NCBI RefSeq assembly: GCF_020171785.1
Contig: NZ_JAIVAE010000002.1
Coordinates: 558,001 to 622,000, forward strand
From: Guptibacillus hwajinpoensis
GTDB taxonomy: Bacteria > Bacillota > Bacilli > Bacillales > Guptibacillaceae
Direction: 5' to 3'
DNA: 64,000 nt
The notes beneath the pieces are model-generated. The model was not told the DNA's origin. It worked only from the letters and a program-made list of their open reading frames with translations, and made no database searches. Below are positions 1 to 7,973 of the stretch, piece after piece. Every line of letters starts with the position of its first letter. Position 1 is the first letter of the stretch. The translations under genes and the position numbers were made by a program.

Positions 1-301
1 TTTCAATCGCTGTGATCGGTTGACCAGCTGTTACTTTACCAATGACAGGAACATTCACCGTGTGCTGACGTGGGATGTCGATCGCTTCATCAAGGCCCAA
101 CACTTCAATGGCTCTTGGCTTTGTTGGGTCTCTTCTGATATAACCTTTTTTCTCGAGTCTGGCAAGGTGGCCATGGACAGTTGAGCTTGAAGCAAGTCCA
201 ACGGCTTCGCCGATTTCTCTAACAGACGGTGGATAACCTTTTTGTTTTACTTCGACTTTAATAAAGTCCAGAATGTCCTGCTGACGCTTTGATAGTTTCA
301 T
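1..301 (-). CDS. lexA: LexA repressor (SOS regulator), 3' end outside window
   Basis: About 100 codons are visible, from the ATG at 301-299 down to the window edge; the self-cleaving peptidase half lies outside. The N-terminus begins [11 protein letters not shown] and continues with a winged-helix DNA-binding region (YPPSVREIG ... SSSTVHGHL, about residues 24-45), as in Firmicute LexA/DinR. LexA represses DNA-damage genes and is inactivated by RecA-stimulated autocleavage. It is divergent from yneA, and LexA-box-like sequences lie between the two genes, matching the autoregulated lexA-yneA arrangement of B. subtilis. Confidence 0.96.
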   Translation of the reverse strand, partial: MKLSKRQQDILDFIKVEVKQKGYPPSVREIGEAVGLASSSTVHGHLARLEKKGYIRRDPTKPRAIEVLGLDEAIDIPRQHTVNVPVIGKVTAGQPITAIE

Positions 302-347
302 ATTTCTGGCACCTCGTTCCAATCTATCTATTTGTTACTAGTATACC

Positions 348-438
348 AGAATTTTTGTTCGCATACAAACATAAGTTCGAAGTTACTAGTTGACACGAAC
401 AGGGGTTCTGATTATACTAAAAACAGAACAAATATTCG
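348..438. promoter_or_regulatory. Cluster of LexA (SOS/DinR) boxes between lexA and yneA
   Basis: The Bacillus SOS box is CGAAC-N4-GTTCG. Four matches are visible: 348-361 (AGAAT-N4-GTTCG, 8/10), 366-379 (CAAAC-N4-GTTCG, 9/10), 396-409 (CGAAC-N4-GTTCT, 9/10) and 425-438 (AGAAC-N4-ATTCG, 8/10). They span the divergent promoter region, so LexA should repress both its own gene and yneA-yneB. Confidence 0.85.
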
Positions 439-455
439 TATATGGGGTGATTGGG

Positions 456-776
456 ATGAGAAAGCAAGCTGGGGGCTTGTCTGGAATTGATTTTCTTGTC
501 ATTATATCTTTTGTAGCTGTGTTAATTATTGTGTTCGTATCTTTGCGAGCAGCAGCAGCTGAGGAGTATGATCGGTATACAACGATTCAACTGGAGCACG
601 GGGATACGGTTTTAGAAATTGCTGATGAATATCGTTCCGCACATGAATTGTCTGATCAGAAATTTGTTAGCTGGGTTGAAGACGCTAATCGCATAGATGC
701 TAATCGAATTAAAGCAGGAGATACTCTCATCATCCCTGTTGAAGCGAATGCTACCGCACTTGGGGGTACAGATTAA
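456..776 (+). CDS. yneA: SOS-induced cell division suppressor YneA (TM + LysM)
   Basis: 106 aa. The start chosen is ATG 456, which follows a GGGGTGATTGGG ribosome site; an upstream extension in the same frame would run through the LexA boxes. One membrane segment (about residues 13-32, FLVIISFVAVLIIVFVSL) is followed by a LysM domain (about 40-90, ending IKAGDTLIIPV). In B. subtilis YneA is secreted and delays septum formation during DNA damage. Its position next to lexA, the SOS boxes upstream and its length (105 aa in B. subtilis) support the call. Confidence 0.93.
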   Translation: MRKQAGGLSGIDFLVIISFVAVLIIVFVSLRAAAAEEYDRYTTIQLEHGDTVLEIADEYRSAHELSDQKFVSWVEDANRIDANRIKAGDTLIIPVEANATALGGTD

Positions 777-1430
<654 letters not shown>

Positions 1431-1496
1431 ACTTGTCTATGGTAAAAAGATGCGTTAGCATAGAACGTACAAGTTGCAGTAAAGGAGCTTTTTTAC

Positions 1497-1733
1497 ATGC
1501 TTTCTCAAGATAAAATTCAACGAATTAACGAGCTATCTCGTAAATCAAAAGAGTCATCTTTAACAGATGCTGAGAAAAAAGAACAAAAAGATCTTCGTCA
1601 GGAATACCTGGCAAGCCTTCGTTCTTCTTTTAGTAACCAGCTTCACTCTATCAAAGTTGTGGATGAAGAAGGCACAGACGTAACGCCTCAAAAATTAAAA
1701 GAAAGCAAGAAAAATCGCGGCTTTCTTCAGTAA
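1497..1733 (+). CDS. ynzC: YnzC, DUF896 small SOS-operon protein
   Basis: 78 aa, preceded by AAAGGAGC. The sequence begins MLSQDKIQRINELSRKSK and has the DUF896 signature KKEQKDLRQEYL at about residues 27-38. It is third in the lexA-yneA-yneB-ynzC order. The B. subtilis protein is a small two-helix protein of unknown biochemical role. Confidence 0.92.
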   Translation: MLSQDKIQRINELSRKSKESSLTDAEKKEQKDLRQEYLASLRSSFSNQLHSIKVVDEEGTDVTPQKLKESKKNRGFLQ

Positions 1734-1737
1734 AAAA

Positions 1738-1775
1738 TAGCCTAATTTTGCATTTAGCAAAATTAGGCTATTTTT
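1738..1775 (+). terminator. Rho-independent terminator after ynzC
   Basis: A 14-bp perfect stem (TAGCCTAATTTTGC / GCAAAATTAGGCTA) with a 5-nt loop is followed by a T run. Confidence 0.9.
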
Positions 1776-1855
1776 ATGGTTGCAATTTTTCAAATATTCG
1801 TTATACTGTACTATAACAAGATGTACTAATACAAAAAACGGAGAGGGCGGATAAG

Positions 1856-2140
1856 ATGTTTATTGTAACTGATTCTGCAGCGGAGTTTTACAAAAATGAA
1901 ATGGAACTTACTCATGGTGATTGCCTAAGATTGTTTGTGCGTTATGCAGGAAGCGGAGACAGCGGTGGTTTTTCCCTTGGAGTCATGTCTGACCGGCCTT
2001 CATATGATGATTATAAGCAAGAAGTTGGAGGCGTTACTTACTTTGTTCGACCGGATGATCAGTGGTTTGTTGATCGAATGAAACTAGATTATGATGAAAG
2101 CAACGGTGGCGTTCTTTGTGACCTGCCGAGTATGGCATAG
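1856..2140 (+). CDS. HesB/IscA-like (YneR-type) family protein, paralog of the gene at 21664-21954
   Basis: 94 aa, with GGAGAGGGCGG upstream. It belongs to the HesB/YneR-like family: an N-terminal ITD-like start (MFIVTDSAAEFYKNEM), a basic aromatic strand CLRLFVRYAG (about 23-32), a GFSLGV turn (about 38-43) and VTYFVRPDDQWF (about 61-72). The A-type scaffold C-terminal CxC is absent: only Cys at about 23 and 88 are present. Classical IscA iron-sulfur chemistry is therefore unlikely, as for B. subtilis YneR. It occupies the position of tkt in the B. subtilis order (between ynzC and sirA). Role unknown. Confidence 0.75.
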   Translation: MFIVTDSAAEFYKNEMELTHGDCLRLFVRYAGSGDSGGFSLGVMSDRPSYDDYKQEVGGVTYFVRPDDQWFVDRMKLDYDESNGGVLCDLPSMA

Positions 2141-2147
2141 CAGTCAA

Positions 2148-2190
2148 GGGCCTGTACTATAACATCTATGTTATAGTACAGGTCCTTTTT
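2148..2190 (+). terminator. Rho-independent terminator after YneR-like gene
   Basis: A long stem GGCCTGTACTATAACAT / ATGTTATAGTACAGGTCC is followed by TTTTT. Confidence 0.88.
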
Positions 2191-2193
2191 AAA

Positions 2194-2202
2194 TTCGACA
2201 AA
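2194..2202 (-). promoter_or_regulatory. Perfect Spo0A box (0A box) upstream of sirA
   Basis: TTCGACAAA at 2194-2202 is the reverse complement of TTTGTCGAA, the 0A-box consensus. A candidate -10 (TATACT, 2254-2259) lies downstream with no good -35, as in Spo0A-activated promoters. In B. subtilis sirA is Spo0A~P-controlled, which supports the assignment. Confidence 0.65.
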
Positions 2203-2299
2203 ACTAGTGATGTGACGCTCCAAGTATAGACAATCCTTTTAGAGAAGATGCAGTATACTATTTTTTATATGATTTGTTCTCTGATAAGGGGGAAGTGGT

Positions 2300-2743
2300 A
2301 TGAGGCATTATGAAATGTATTTTGTTAAACAACACATCGCCGCTCAATATGCTGGTAAAGAACATCTTTTGTATCACCTTTTCCTTGAAAGAAAGCGAGC
2401 AATCCAGGTGGATGAGAAAGACCTTCTCGATAAGCAGGTTTCCTTTATTACTGAGCCCATTGCAGAAGAGGAGCTGAATACTTATCTTGTCAGCGAACTA
2501 GGGGCGTTCCGGACGTATGAATACAAAAACGAAGGGCACCGGTTAAGTATAAATCAATCAAAAAGCGATGCTTCTTTGTTTGTAAGAAAAGAGAAAGTGA
2601 ATGTTTATGCGACTGGTGGTACTGAAGTTGAAACAGTCTTTTTTGAGGTGATTCGAAAATTAACTCCTTCATTCTTCGCGATCGACTTCCAATCAGGTCG
2701 ATATGGATGGCTTAACCCGATCAAACAGCAGAAACTAGTTTAA
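2300..2743 (+). CDS. sirA: SirA, sporulation inhibitor of DNA replication (YneE)
   Basis: 147 aa; ATG 2300 follows AAGGGGGAAG. It matches SirA family length and landmarks: an N-terminal RHYEMYFVKQHIAAQYAGKE segment, and the conserved C-terminal ETVFFEVIRKLTPSFFAIDF block followed by SGRYGWLNP. SirA binds DnaA domain I and blocks new replication rounds in cells committed to sporulation. It lies immediately upstream of yneF as in B. subtilis, and a perfect 0A box sits about 100 bp upstream. Confidence 0.92.
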   Translation: MRHYEMYFVKQHIAAQYAGKEHLLYHLFLERKRAIQVDEKDLLDKQVSFITEPIAEEELNTYLVSELGAFRTYEYKNEGHRLSINQSKSDASLFVRKEKVNVYATGGTEVETVFFEVIRKLTPSFFAIDFQSGRYGWLNPIKQQKLV

Positions 2744-2835
2744 ACAAACTCCTACTATTTTAGTAGACGTTATTGTATAATCATTACGGGTTGTAGTACA
2801 CTATTGGAAGAGAAAGAATAAGGAGGAAATCTAGA

Positions 2836-3063
2836 ATGTGGTGGATGTACACGCTTGTGGGCGTGCTAGCGTTGATTGCTGGAGTAGCACTTGGCTTTTT
2901 TATTGCCCGCAAATATATGATGGACTATTTAAAGAAGAATCCCCCTATTAATGAAAACATGCTTCGTGTAATGATGATGCAAATGGGGCAGAAACCTTCT
3001 CAGAAGAAGATTAATCAGATGATGAAGGCTATGAATAGTCAAATGACGAACAACGATAAATAG
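2836..3063 (+). CDS. yneF: YneF, UPF0154 membrane protein
   Basis: 75 aa, with AAGGAGGAAAT upstream. One N-terminal membrane helix (about residues 5-25, ending [19 protein letters not shown]) precedes a hydrophilic tail with the family motif [26 protein letters not shown]0154 proteins are short, membrane-anchored and conserved in Firmicutes; function unknown. Synteny with sirA supports the name. Confidence 0.92.
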   Translation: MWWMYTLVGVLALIAGVALGFFIARKYMMDYLKKNPPINENMLRVMMMQMGQKPSQKKINQMMKAMNSQMTNNDK

Positions 3064-3070
3064 CGTAATG

Positions 3071-3095
3071 GCACTCTGTTAGCAGAGTGCTTTTT
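3071..3095 (+). terminator. Terminator after yneF
   Basis: GCACTCTG / CAGAGTGC stem with a 4-nt loop, followed by TTTTT. Confidence 0.85.
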
Positions 3096-3176
3096 GTATG
3101 GAGTAATTTTGGTTGACGGGTCTAATTGGTGTGATGGTATGATAGATTAGACTATAAAAAATCAGGAAGTGTTTAC

Positions 3177-4070
3177 ATGACAATGAAAAAGTTAGTAGTA
3201 GCAACTGGACTCTCGTTTACGCTTTTAGCCGGATGTCAGGCTGGAGATGAAGAGCAAACGTCTAACGAGCCGCAGAATCAAGTGGAGAACGGTGGACAAT
3301 CGAATAACGATTCCACCAATGATTCTGGAAAATCCGAAGAAAATCAAACGAAAGATCATCAAGAAAACGATAGCCAGAATGACAATGAAGAGAGCAATAA
3401 AGAGCAGGATCAAAAAGATGACGATAAAGAGGGTGCTGCAGCTTATCCAACGATGGCTGAAACAGTCGAGAAAAATGGTGATAATTTAACGGTCACGAAT
3501 CCAGACAGCATTTATGTCGTGGCTAATAAAGAACGTAATCTGCCTTCTGACTTTGTTCCAAAAAATCTTGTGGAACCAGACGTGTCTACATATGCCCCTG
3601 AAGGTGATCCGAAGCGTTTGATGGTAGAAGAAGCTGCCAGAGCGCTTGAAAAAATGTTTAAAGGGGCAAAAGAAGATGGCTATGAGTTAAAAGCTGTTTC
3701 AGGTTATCGCTCCTATGAGCGCCAGGAAGCTATTTTTGCTTATAATGCTGAGCAACGTGGAGAAGAAGTAGCGAACCAGGTAAGTGCGCAGGCGGGACAG
3801 AGTGAACATCAGACGGGCTTAACAATGGATATTAGCACACCTTCCCTTGGAAGCTCTCTTACTGAAGAGTTTGGTAACACACCAGAAGGGAAGTGGGTAG
3901 CGGAGCATGCGCATGAATATGGATTCGTTGTTCGTTACTTAAAAGGGAAAGAGGATATTACCGGATATCAATATGAGCCATGGCACGTTCGCTATGTCGG
4001 GAAAGAAGCGGCTGCTGATGTTCACGAGGCTGGCGTTACGCTTGAAGAATTTTTCACTGAAGAAAAATAG
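3177..4070 (+). CDS. VanY-family D-Ala-D-Ala carboxypeptidase lipoprotein
   Basis: 297 aa. A lipoprotein signal peptide ends in the lipobox LLAGC (Cys at about 20), followed by a long acidic Asn/Asp/Glu/Gln-rich linker (about 21-90). The C-terminal half is a VanY (peptidase M15B) domain: SGYRSYERQ (about 178), zinc-ligand segment SEHQTGLTMDI (about 210) and EPWHVRYVG (about 266). It should trim the terminal D-Ala of peptidoglycan stem peptides at the outer membrane face. The two possible ATGs are 6 nt apart; the first has better ribosome-site spacing (AGGAAG). The acidic linker suits a salt- or alkali-adapted surface protein. Confidence 0.9.
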   Translation: MTMKKLVVATGLSFTLLAGCQAGDEEQTSNEPQNQVENGGQSNNDSTNDSGKSEENQTKDHQENDSQNDNEESNKEQDQKDDDKEGAAAYPTMAETVEKNGDNLTVTNPDSIYVVANKERNLPSDFVPKNLVEPDVSTYAPEGDPKRLMVEEAARALEKMFKGAKEDGYELKAVSGYRSYERQEAIFAYNAEQRGEEVANQVSAQAGQSEHQTGLTMDISTPSLGSSLTEEFGNTPEGKWVAEHAHEYGFVVRYLKGKEDITGYQYEPWHVRYVGKEAAADVHEAGVTLEEFFTEEK

Positions 4071-4175
4071 TTATGGAATGTTCATAGTTTGAATAAGATA
4101 AATCGTTTACAATAAAGGTTGAAAAGGTAACCACATGCACATGATAAGATCATGCATTAGACAGGGAGTAATTCA

Positions 4176-4886
4176 ATGGCAGATTTGAACTTGTTTTTAG
4201 CGTTCGGTGCCGGCTTTTTATCATTTATCTCACCGTGTGTACTACCGCTTTACCCGGCGTTCATTTCTTACATCACAGGGGTTTCTGTAGATGATCTGAA
4301 AGAAGAACGTGGTATGATGCAAAAGAGAGCCATATTCCATACGATTTTCTTCCTAATTGGGTTTTCGATTATTTTCCTAGTGTTAGGAATGTCAACGTCC
4401 CTTGTTGGAAATTTGTTTATTCAGTACAAAGAGCTTCTACGTCAAGTGGGTGCCATTCTAATTGTGGTGTTTGGACTTGTTGTTGTTGGTTTTTGGACTC
4501 CGAACTTTTTAATGAAAGACCGTCGCTTAAAAATCCGCAACCGCCCATCTGGTTTTATTGGTTCTGCTTTAATTGGAATGGGGTTTGCGGCAGGCTGGAC
4601 GCCTTGTACAGGCCCGATTTTGGCAGCTGTTATTGCTCTCGGTGTTTCTAATCCTGGAGCTGGACTTCTGTACATGGTAGCCTATACGCTTGGCTTTTCC
4701 GTGCCATTTTTCATTTTGTCCTTTTTTATCGGCAAAATGCAATGGATTAAGAGAAATAGCCGATTGATTATGAAGACTGGCGGGTATTTAATGATTGTCA
4801 TGGGCGTTTTGCTTTACTTTAACTTTATGACGATGTTTACATCATTCCTTGTAAATAACCTCTTTGGTGGCTTTCAAGGATTCTAA
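4176..4886 (+). CDS. ccdA: CcdA, thiol-disulfide transfer membrane protein
   Basis: 236 aa polytopic membrane protein of the CcdA/DsbD-beta family. The paired redox cysteines lie in SPCVLPLYP (Cys about 21) and GWTPCTGPI (Cys about 144). About six hydrophobic segments are visible. CcdA carries reducing equivalents across the membrane for cytochrome c maturation and, in Bacillus, for StoA-dependent spore cortex synthesis. It lies 20 bp upstream of an MrpB-like gene, then ccdC. Confidence 0.95.
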   Translation: MADLNLFLAFGAGFLSFISPCVLPLYPAFISYITGVSVDDLKEERGMMQKRAIFHTIFFLIGFSIIFLVLGMSTSLVGNLFIQYKELLRQVGAILIVVFGLVVVGFWTPNFLMKDRRLKIRNRPSGFIGSALIGMGFAAGWTPCTGPILAAVIALGVSNPGAGLLYMVAYTLGFSVPFFILSFFIGKMQWIKRNSRLIMKTGGYLMIVMGVLLYFNFMTMFTSFLVNNLFGGFQGF

Positions 4887-4906
4887 TTAAGAAAGGATGC
4901 GTTGGT

Positions 4907-5362
4907 TTGAAAGGAACAAATGACCTTATACTTAAAACGACGACAACTATTATCGTCTTTATTATTCTAGGATTTTCGATTTACTTATTTTTCGCAGGTC
5001 ATAATGCACCGGGCGGGGGCTTTATTGGAGGTCTTATGACTGCTGGAGCATTGGTTCTTCTGTATATCTCATATGGGTTTAAAACCATGAAGAGAGTAAT
5101 ACGGATTGACTTTAAAAACTTTATTCCGATCGGTTTATTGATCGCTGTTCTTACGGGAGTAGGTTCGTTCATTTTTGGTCAACCCTTCCTAAGTCAAACA
5201 GATGCTTATTTTGAGTTACCGATTCTCGGACATTCTCACCTTGCGACCGCAATGTTATTTGATCTTGGCGTTTATTTCACTGTTGTTGGGGTAACAATGA
5301 CGATTATTTTAAGTATTGCAGCTGATGAAGGTGAAGAGGAGCTTTCCAAATTAAATGGGTAG
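4907..5362 (+). CDS. Stand-alone MnhB/MrpB-like antiporter subunit
   Basis: 151 aa, TTG start after GAAAGGATG. It matches MrpB (MnhB) of the Mrp Na+/H+ antiporter: NDLILKTTTTIIVFIILGFS helix, the hallmark AGHNAPGGGFIGGL loop (about residues 30-43), and later helices ending in a short acidic tail. Four membrane segments are expected. MrpB normally functions in a six- or seven-gene mrp operon, but here it sits alone between ccdA and ccdC with no mrpA or mrpC-G nearby. It may be a second subunit copy assembling with a complex encoded elsewhere, or it may have a separate role. Confidence 0.82.
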   Translation: MKGTNDLILKTTTTIIVFIILGFSIYLFFAGHNAPGGGFIGGLMTAGALVLLYISYGFKTMKRVIRIDFKNFIPIGLLIAVLTGVGSFIFGQPFLSQTDAYFELPILGHSHLATAMLFDLGVYFTVVGVTMTIILSIAADEGEEELSKLNG

Positions 5363-5366
5363 GGAA

Positions 5367-5396
5367 GAAAGAACGGCGGAATGCCGTTCTTTTTTT
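5367..5396 (+). terminator. Terminator after MrpB-like gene
   Basis: AAAGAACGGC / GCCGTTCTTT stem with a GGAAT loop and a T7 tract. It separates ccdA-mrpB-like from ccdC. Confidence 0.88.
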
Positions 5397-5472
5397 CGTG
5401 AGCTTGTATTTTTAGTCTCTTCCACATACAATGGAAATGATGGGTAGTACGGTATAGGTGAGGGATGAGTAT

Positions 5473-5961
5473 ATGCTGATTTTAAGTACAGTTGTAGGAG
5501 CGATGATGGCTCTTGCGATGGTAGTGATCAGGTTGAAAGCTTCAAAAAAACCTGCAACGATAAGGAAAATTATACTTCCGCCGTTTTTTATGGCGACCGG
5601 GTTTTTTATGTTTGTTGTTCCGGATGCGAGGGTTCCGTGGTACGAAGCAATTGAAGCGCTATCAGTAGGTGCAGCGTTTTCGCTGTTGTTAATTCGTACG
5701 TCGAAGTTTGAAATTAAAGATAATCAGATCTATTTAACTCGTTCAAAGGCATTTGCGTTTATTCTGATTGGATTACTTTTAGTACGGATTATTTTCAAAC
5801 TAATCATTGGAGAGTCTATACCCGTTCTTCAGACGAGCTCGCTTTTCTTTGTGTTGGCATTTGGAATGATTGTACCGTGGCGAATCTCGATGTACTATCA
5901 GTTTAAGAAAACAGAGCGAAGTAGAGCACATGGAACAACACTTCATCAAACATTGCTATAA
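5473..5961 (+). CDS. ccdC: CcdC (YneJ) membrane protein
   Basis: 162 aa from ATG 5473, which has AGGG at a spacing of 8. A GTG 15 nt upstream is in frame but overlaps that ribosome site. Multiple membrane helices with CcdC landmarks are visible: VVGAMMALAMVVIRLKASKKP near the N-terminus, KIILPPFFMATGF (about 35-47) and LAFGMIVPWRISM (about 137-149). In B. subtilis yneJ/ccdC lies downstream of ccdA, separated by yneI (CheY-like), which is absent here. Function unclear; not essential for cytochrome c maturation in B. subtilis. Confidence 0.87.
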   Translation: MLILSTVVGAMMALAMVVIRLKASKKPATIRKIILPPFFMATGFFMFVVPDARVPWYEAIEALSVGAAFSLLLIRTSKFEIKDNQIYLTRSKAFAFILIGLLLVRIIFKLIIGESIPVLQTSSLFFVLAFGMIVPWRISMYYQFKKTERSRAHGTTLHQTLL

Positions 5962-5996
5962 AAAACTCGTTTAGCTTAAGCTAAACGAGTTTTTTA
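5961..5996. terminator. Bidirectional terminator between ccdC and yneK
   Basis: Perfect 15-bp-class palindrome (AAAACTCGTTTAGC / GCTAAACGAGTTTT) between convergent genes, with A and T tracts on either side. It overlaps the yneK stop. Confidence 0.9.
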
Positions 5997-6428
5997 TTGA
6001 AGCAAATGATGATAAGGGGTCATATCGATTCGCTTTTCATTCAGTTTTTTTACGAGCCATTTGTGATCTCGTTTCGGAGTCGCGATAATATACCCCCGAA
6101 TGATTAAATCTTGAGACATGTTTTTTGCTTTTTCTCTTAGTGCCAGCTCGCCTATTGTTCCTGCAATTTTATACTTCGCAATATCTCGAAACAATTCAGG
6201 TACGGGCGAGACCAATTCATCTAAAAGTTTCTTTTGATCGCTACTCCACATATGCTTCGTCTGTTCAATATAGTGTTCTTGCCAGTCGAGAATAGACTTG
6301 CCATCTTCTTTAGGAAGGCGTTTTAAAAACTTCCGGAACATAAAGAATCCACCGATTGCGATCAATGAAATTAAGATTACAGTCCATCCGACGATAAACC
6401 ACTGGAACCATCCTGCCAACGCACTCAC
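5994..6428 (-). CDS. yneK: YneK, DUF2621 membrane protein
   Basis: 144 aa. The N-terminal membrane segment (about residues 10-32) is followed by a cytosolic helical domain with LPKEDGKSILDWQ and a C-terminus reading RGYIIATPKRDHKWL. This matches the DUF2621/YneK family in length and position (after ccdC, as in B. subtilis). Function unknown; B. subtilis family members are sporulation-associated. Confidence 0.87.
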   Translation of the reverse strand: MSALAGWFQWFIVGWTVILISLIAIGGFFMFRKFLKRLPKEDGKSILDWQEHYIEQTKHMWSSDQKKLLDELVSPVPELFRDIAKYKIAGTIGELALREKAKNMSQDLIIRGYIIATPKRDHKWLVKKLNEKRIDMTPYHHLLQ

Positions 6429-6506
6429 CTCATGGCATCATAATGTAATTGGTTGAATACGGTCACATTATACGCCGAAAGCGCTTTTTAATCAAGAGGT
6501 AGCGGG

Positions 6507-6887
6507 TTATGTTGAAACAGTAGAAGATGATGTTGGAGTAAAGTTCACGACCTCCAGAACAAATGGTGTATTGACTAATATACTAGCTAAAGCTGGAATA
6601 TCAAATTCGAGTTGACCAACGCCTGTAGCGCCTGGTGTGTAAGTGGACAGCTCTTCCATTTGGAGGACGCCATTCACATAAACATTGAAATAACTATTAT
6701 CTGTGCTAAGAGAGGGGAGGGTAGTAACGGCCGCGCCGGTATCATCAAAAAAATCAGCTGCATCGATCGTAAGAGTAGTTGGACCTACAAGTAAGCCCGT
6801 AGTGTTATAGAAAAAACGTTGAACAGTTGGAGTAGTTGTGATGGTAGAAGAGACGTCCACTACAATTTTCATAATTTGTAATGCCAT
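6507..6887 (-). CDS. DUF4183 protein (putative spore surface/exosporium protein)
   Basis: 126 aa from ATG 6887, which has a strong GGAGGTGAAT site; a longer reading upstream has no such site. It has a Thr/Ser/Val-rich N-terminus with no signal peptide, then the DUF4183 signature NSYFNVYVNGVLQ at about residues 78-90. The C-terminus is a beta-strand-like LVNTPFVLEVVNF followed by a Ser/Thr-rich tail. DUF4183 proteins are common in spore-formers and sit near spore-coat genes. Here a divergent DUF4183 gene follows, in the interval where B. subtilis has the coat gene cotM. A sigma-K-like CATA-N3-TA sequence (minus strand, 6925-6917) precedes it, but without a well-spaced -35. Confidence 0.75.
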   Translation of the reverse strand: MALQIMKIVVDVSSTITTTPTVQRFFYNTTGLLVGPTTLTIDAADFFDDTGAAVTTLPSLSTDNSYFNVYVNGVLQMEELSTYTPGATGVGQLEFDIPALASILVNTPFVLEVVNFTPTSSSTVST

Positions 6888-7033
6888 ACGATTCACCTCC
6901 ATAAGTTTACTAATCATATGATATGTAAACGGATAGAAAGCGAATGAGTATATTCGCATAGAATAACAAAAAATGGGATCGTAACAACGCACATTTTTAT
7001 GAGTGTTTAATTCTAGGGAAGGTGAGGGGGTTA

Positions 7034-7381
7034 ATGACAAAAAAATATTGTGGTTTGAATGATTTATCACTCCCAGAGGTGTCATATCCCGAAGTGACAT
7101 CACACGTGATTCGAAAGAAACTTCCTAAGAAAGTGATAGTGCATGAATATTTTGCATTTGCGAAAGAAGGGCAACGTATTTACACCGATCAAAATGCAGT
7201 AGAAGGATATCCGAAACAGCGAATTCTTAATCCGTGTGATGTATCTTATATTAATTTATTTATTAATGGGGTGCTACAGCCAGAATTAAATTACAGAATA
7301 AATGAAGGGGTCTTGGTTCTTCTTACAGAGGATGTTCCGATTTGTGGAGCAACAATCATTTTGCAAATGCTCGAATTGTAA
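7034..7381 (+). CDS. DUF4183 protein, divergent partner
   Basis: 115 aa from ATG 7034, placed just after GGTGAGGGGG; a GTG 12 nt upstream is in frame but overlaps the ribosome site. The DUF4183 core is clear in the C-terminal half: PCDVSYINLFINGVLQPELNY, then GVLVLLTEDVPICGATIIL. It lacks the Thr-rich N-terminus of the neighbour. Its stop codon ends one base before the 3' CCA of the opposite-strand tRNA-Sec gene. A CATA-N3-TA element at 6957-6965 may be a sigma-K -10. Role at the spore surface is inferred from the family. Confidence 0.75.
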   Translation: MTKKYCGLNDLSLPEVSYPEVTSHVIRKKLPKKVIVHEYFAFAKEGQRIYTDQNAVEGYPKQRILNPCDVSYINLFINGVLQPELNYRINEGVLVLLTEDVPICGATIILQMLEL

Positions 7382-7382
7382 T

Positions 7383-7479
7383 TGGCGGGACTGTGTGGGA
7401 ATCGAACCCACCGAAGACGGCACGCGCCTCCCAAGCGGTTTTGAAGACCGTGGCACTCACCAGACGTACAACCAGCCCC
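7383..7479 (-). tRNA. selC: Selenocysteine tRNA (anticodon UCA)
   Basis: 97 nt including the encoded CCA. The anticodon loop CTTCAAA sits in a CGGT/ACCG stem, with UCA at 7444-7442. The T arm is GTGGG-TTCGATT-CCCAC, the D region holds GGTGAG, and a long variable arm is built from GGGAGGC and GCCGTCTTC with one bulge. The acceptor is GGGGCTG / CAGTCCC with discriminator G; the eighth pair expected in bacterial tRNA-Sec is G-A here. selB, selA and selD nearby support the identity. It decodes UGA as Sec when bound by SelB. Confidence 0.93.
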
Positions 7480-7973
7480 GTAATATAATGTACTTTTAAT
7501 ATAATAACTGAATGAATAGAAATATTCAACGCAAGTGCTCAAATTGATTATTTCAGAAAAATAAATAGTAAACTTTTAAGTAAAGTTTTACTTTAAAGAA
7601 ATTGCGTAGTTCCTCTTAGCGGAAAGTTGTCGAATAAAGTCTGATTGCAATATTAGTATTTCGTTCTTTTGTTAAAATCGACAAAAATCGTTTTGTTTTA
7701 TGAAATTCGAGTTTTCGACAAATTAACCAATAGAACAGTTTTCTATAACGAACTGATACAGTTTATTGAGTGGTACAGATCATAAATGAAGATATAACAG
7801 TTGTGGCTGTGGATAGCTGTGAATAACTTTTTCTTCATACAGGATTGAATAAATATACAGGAGTGCATAAAGAAAATGTTACTATTTTCTTAAACACAAT
7901 GGTTTAAATTTGCATCCTGTACCTACATTTATTACTGTTAATAGAAGATGACAGGTGATAGGCAGGTGTTAGC
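7480..7973. promoter_or_regulatory. AT-rich 494-bp intergenic region upstream of selB and selC
   Basis: No gene is seen here. It must hold the tRNA-Sec promoter (reading left) and the selB promoter. A candidate selB promoter is TTGCAT (7910-7915), 17 nt, TACTGT (7933-7938). Three Spo0A-box-like sequences occur: TTGTCGAA at 7627-7634, TCGACAAA near 7678, and a perfect TTCGACAAA at 7714-7722. Two DnaA-box-like 9-mers (TGTGGATAG at 7808-7816, TGTGAATAA at 7818-7826) each differ from consensus by one base. None is proven functional. Confidence 0.45.

Noticed and set aside
6476-6490. cre-like GAAAGCGCTTT upstream of yneK
   Set aside because: Core matches but the outer bases do not, and no catabolic gene is nearby.
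7302-7499. Plus-strand open frame over 7302-7499
   Set aside because: It runs through the tRNA-Sec gene and overlaps the DUF4183 gene in another frame.
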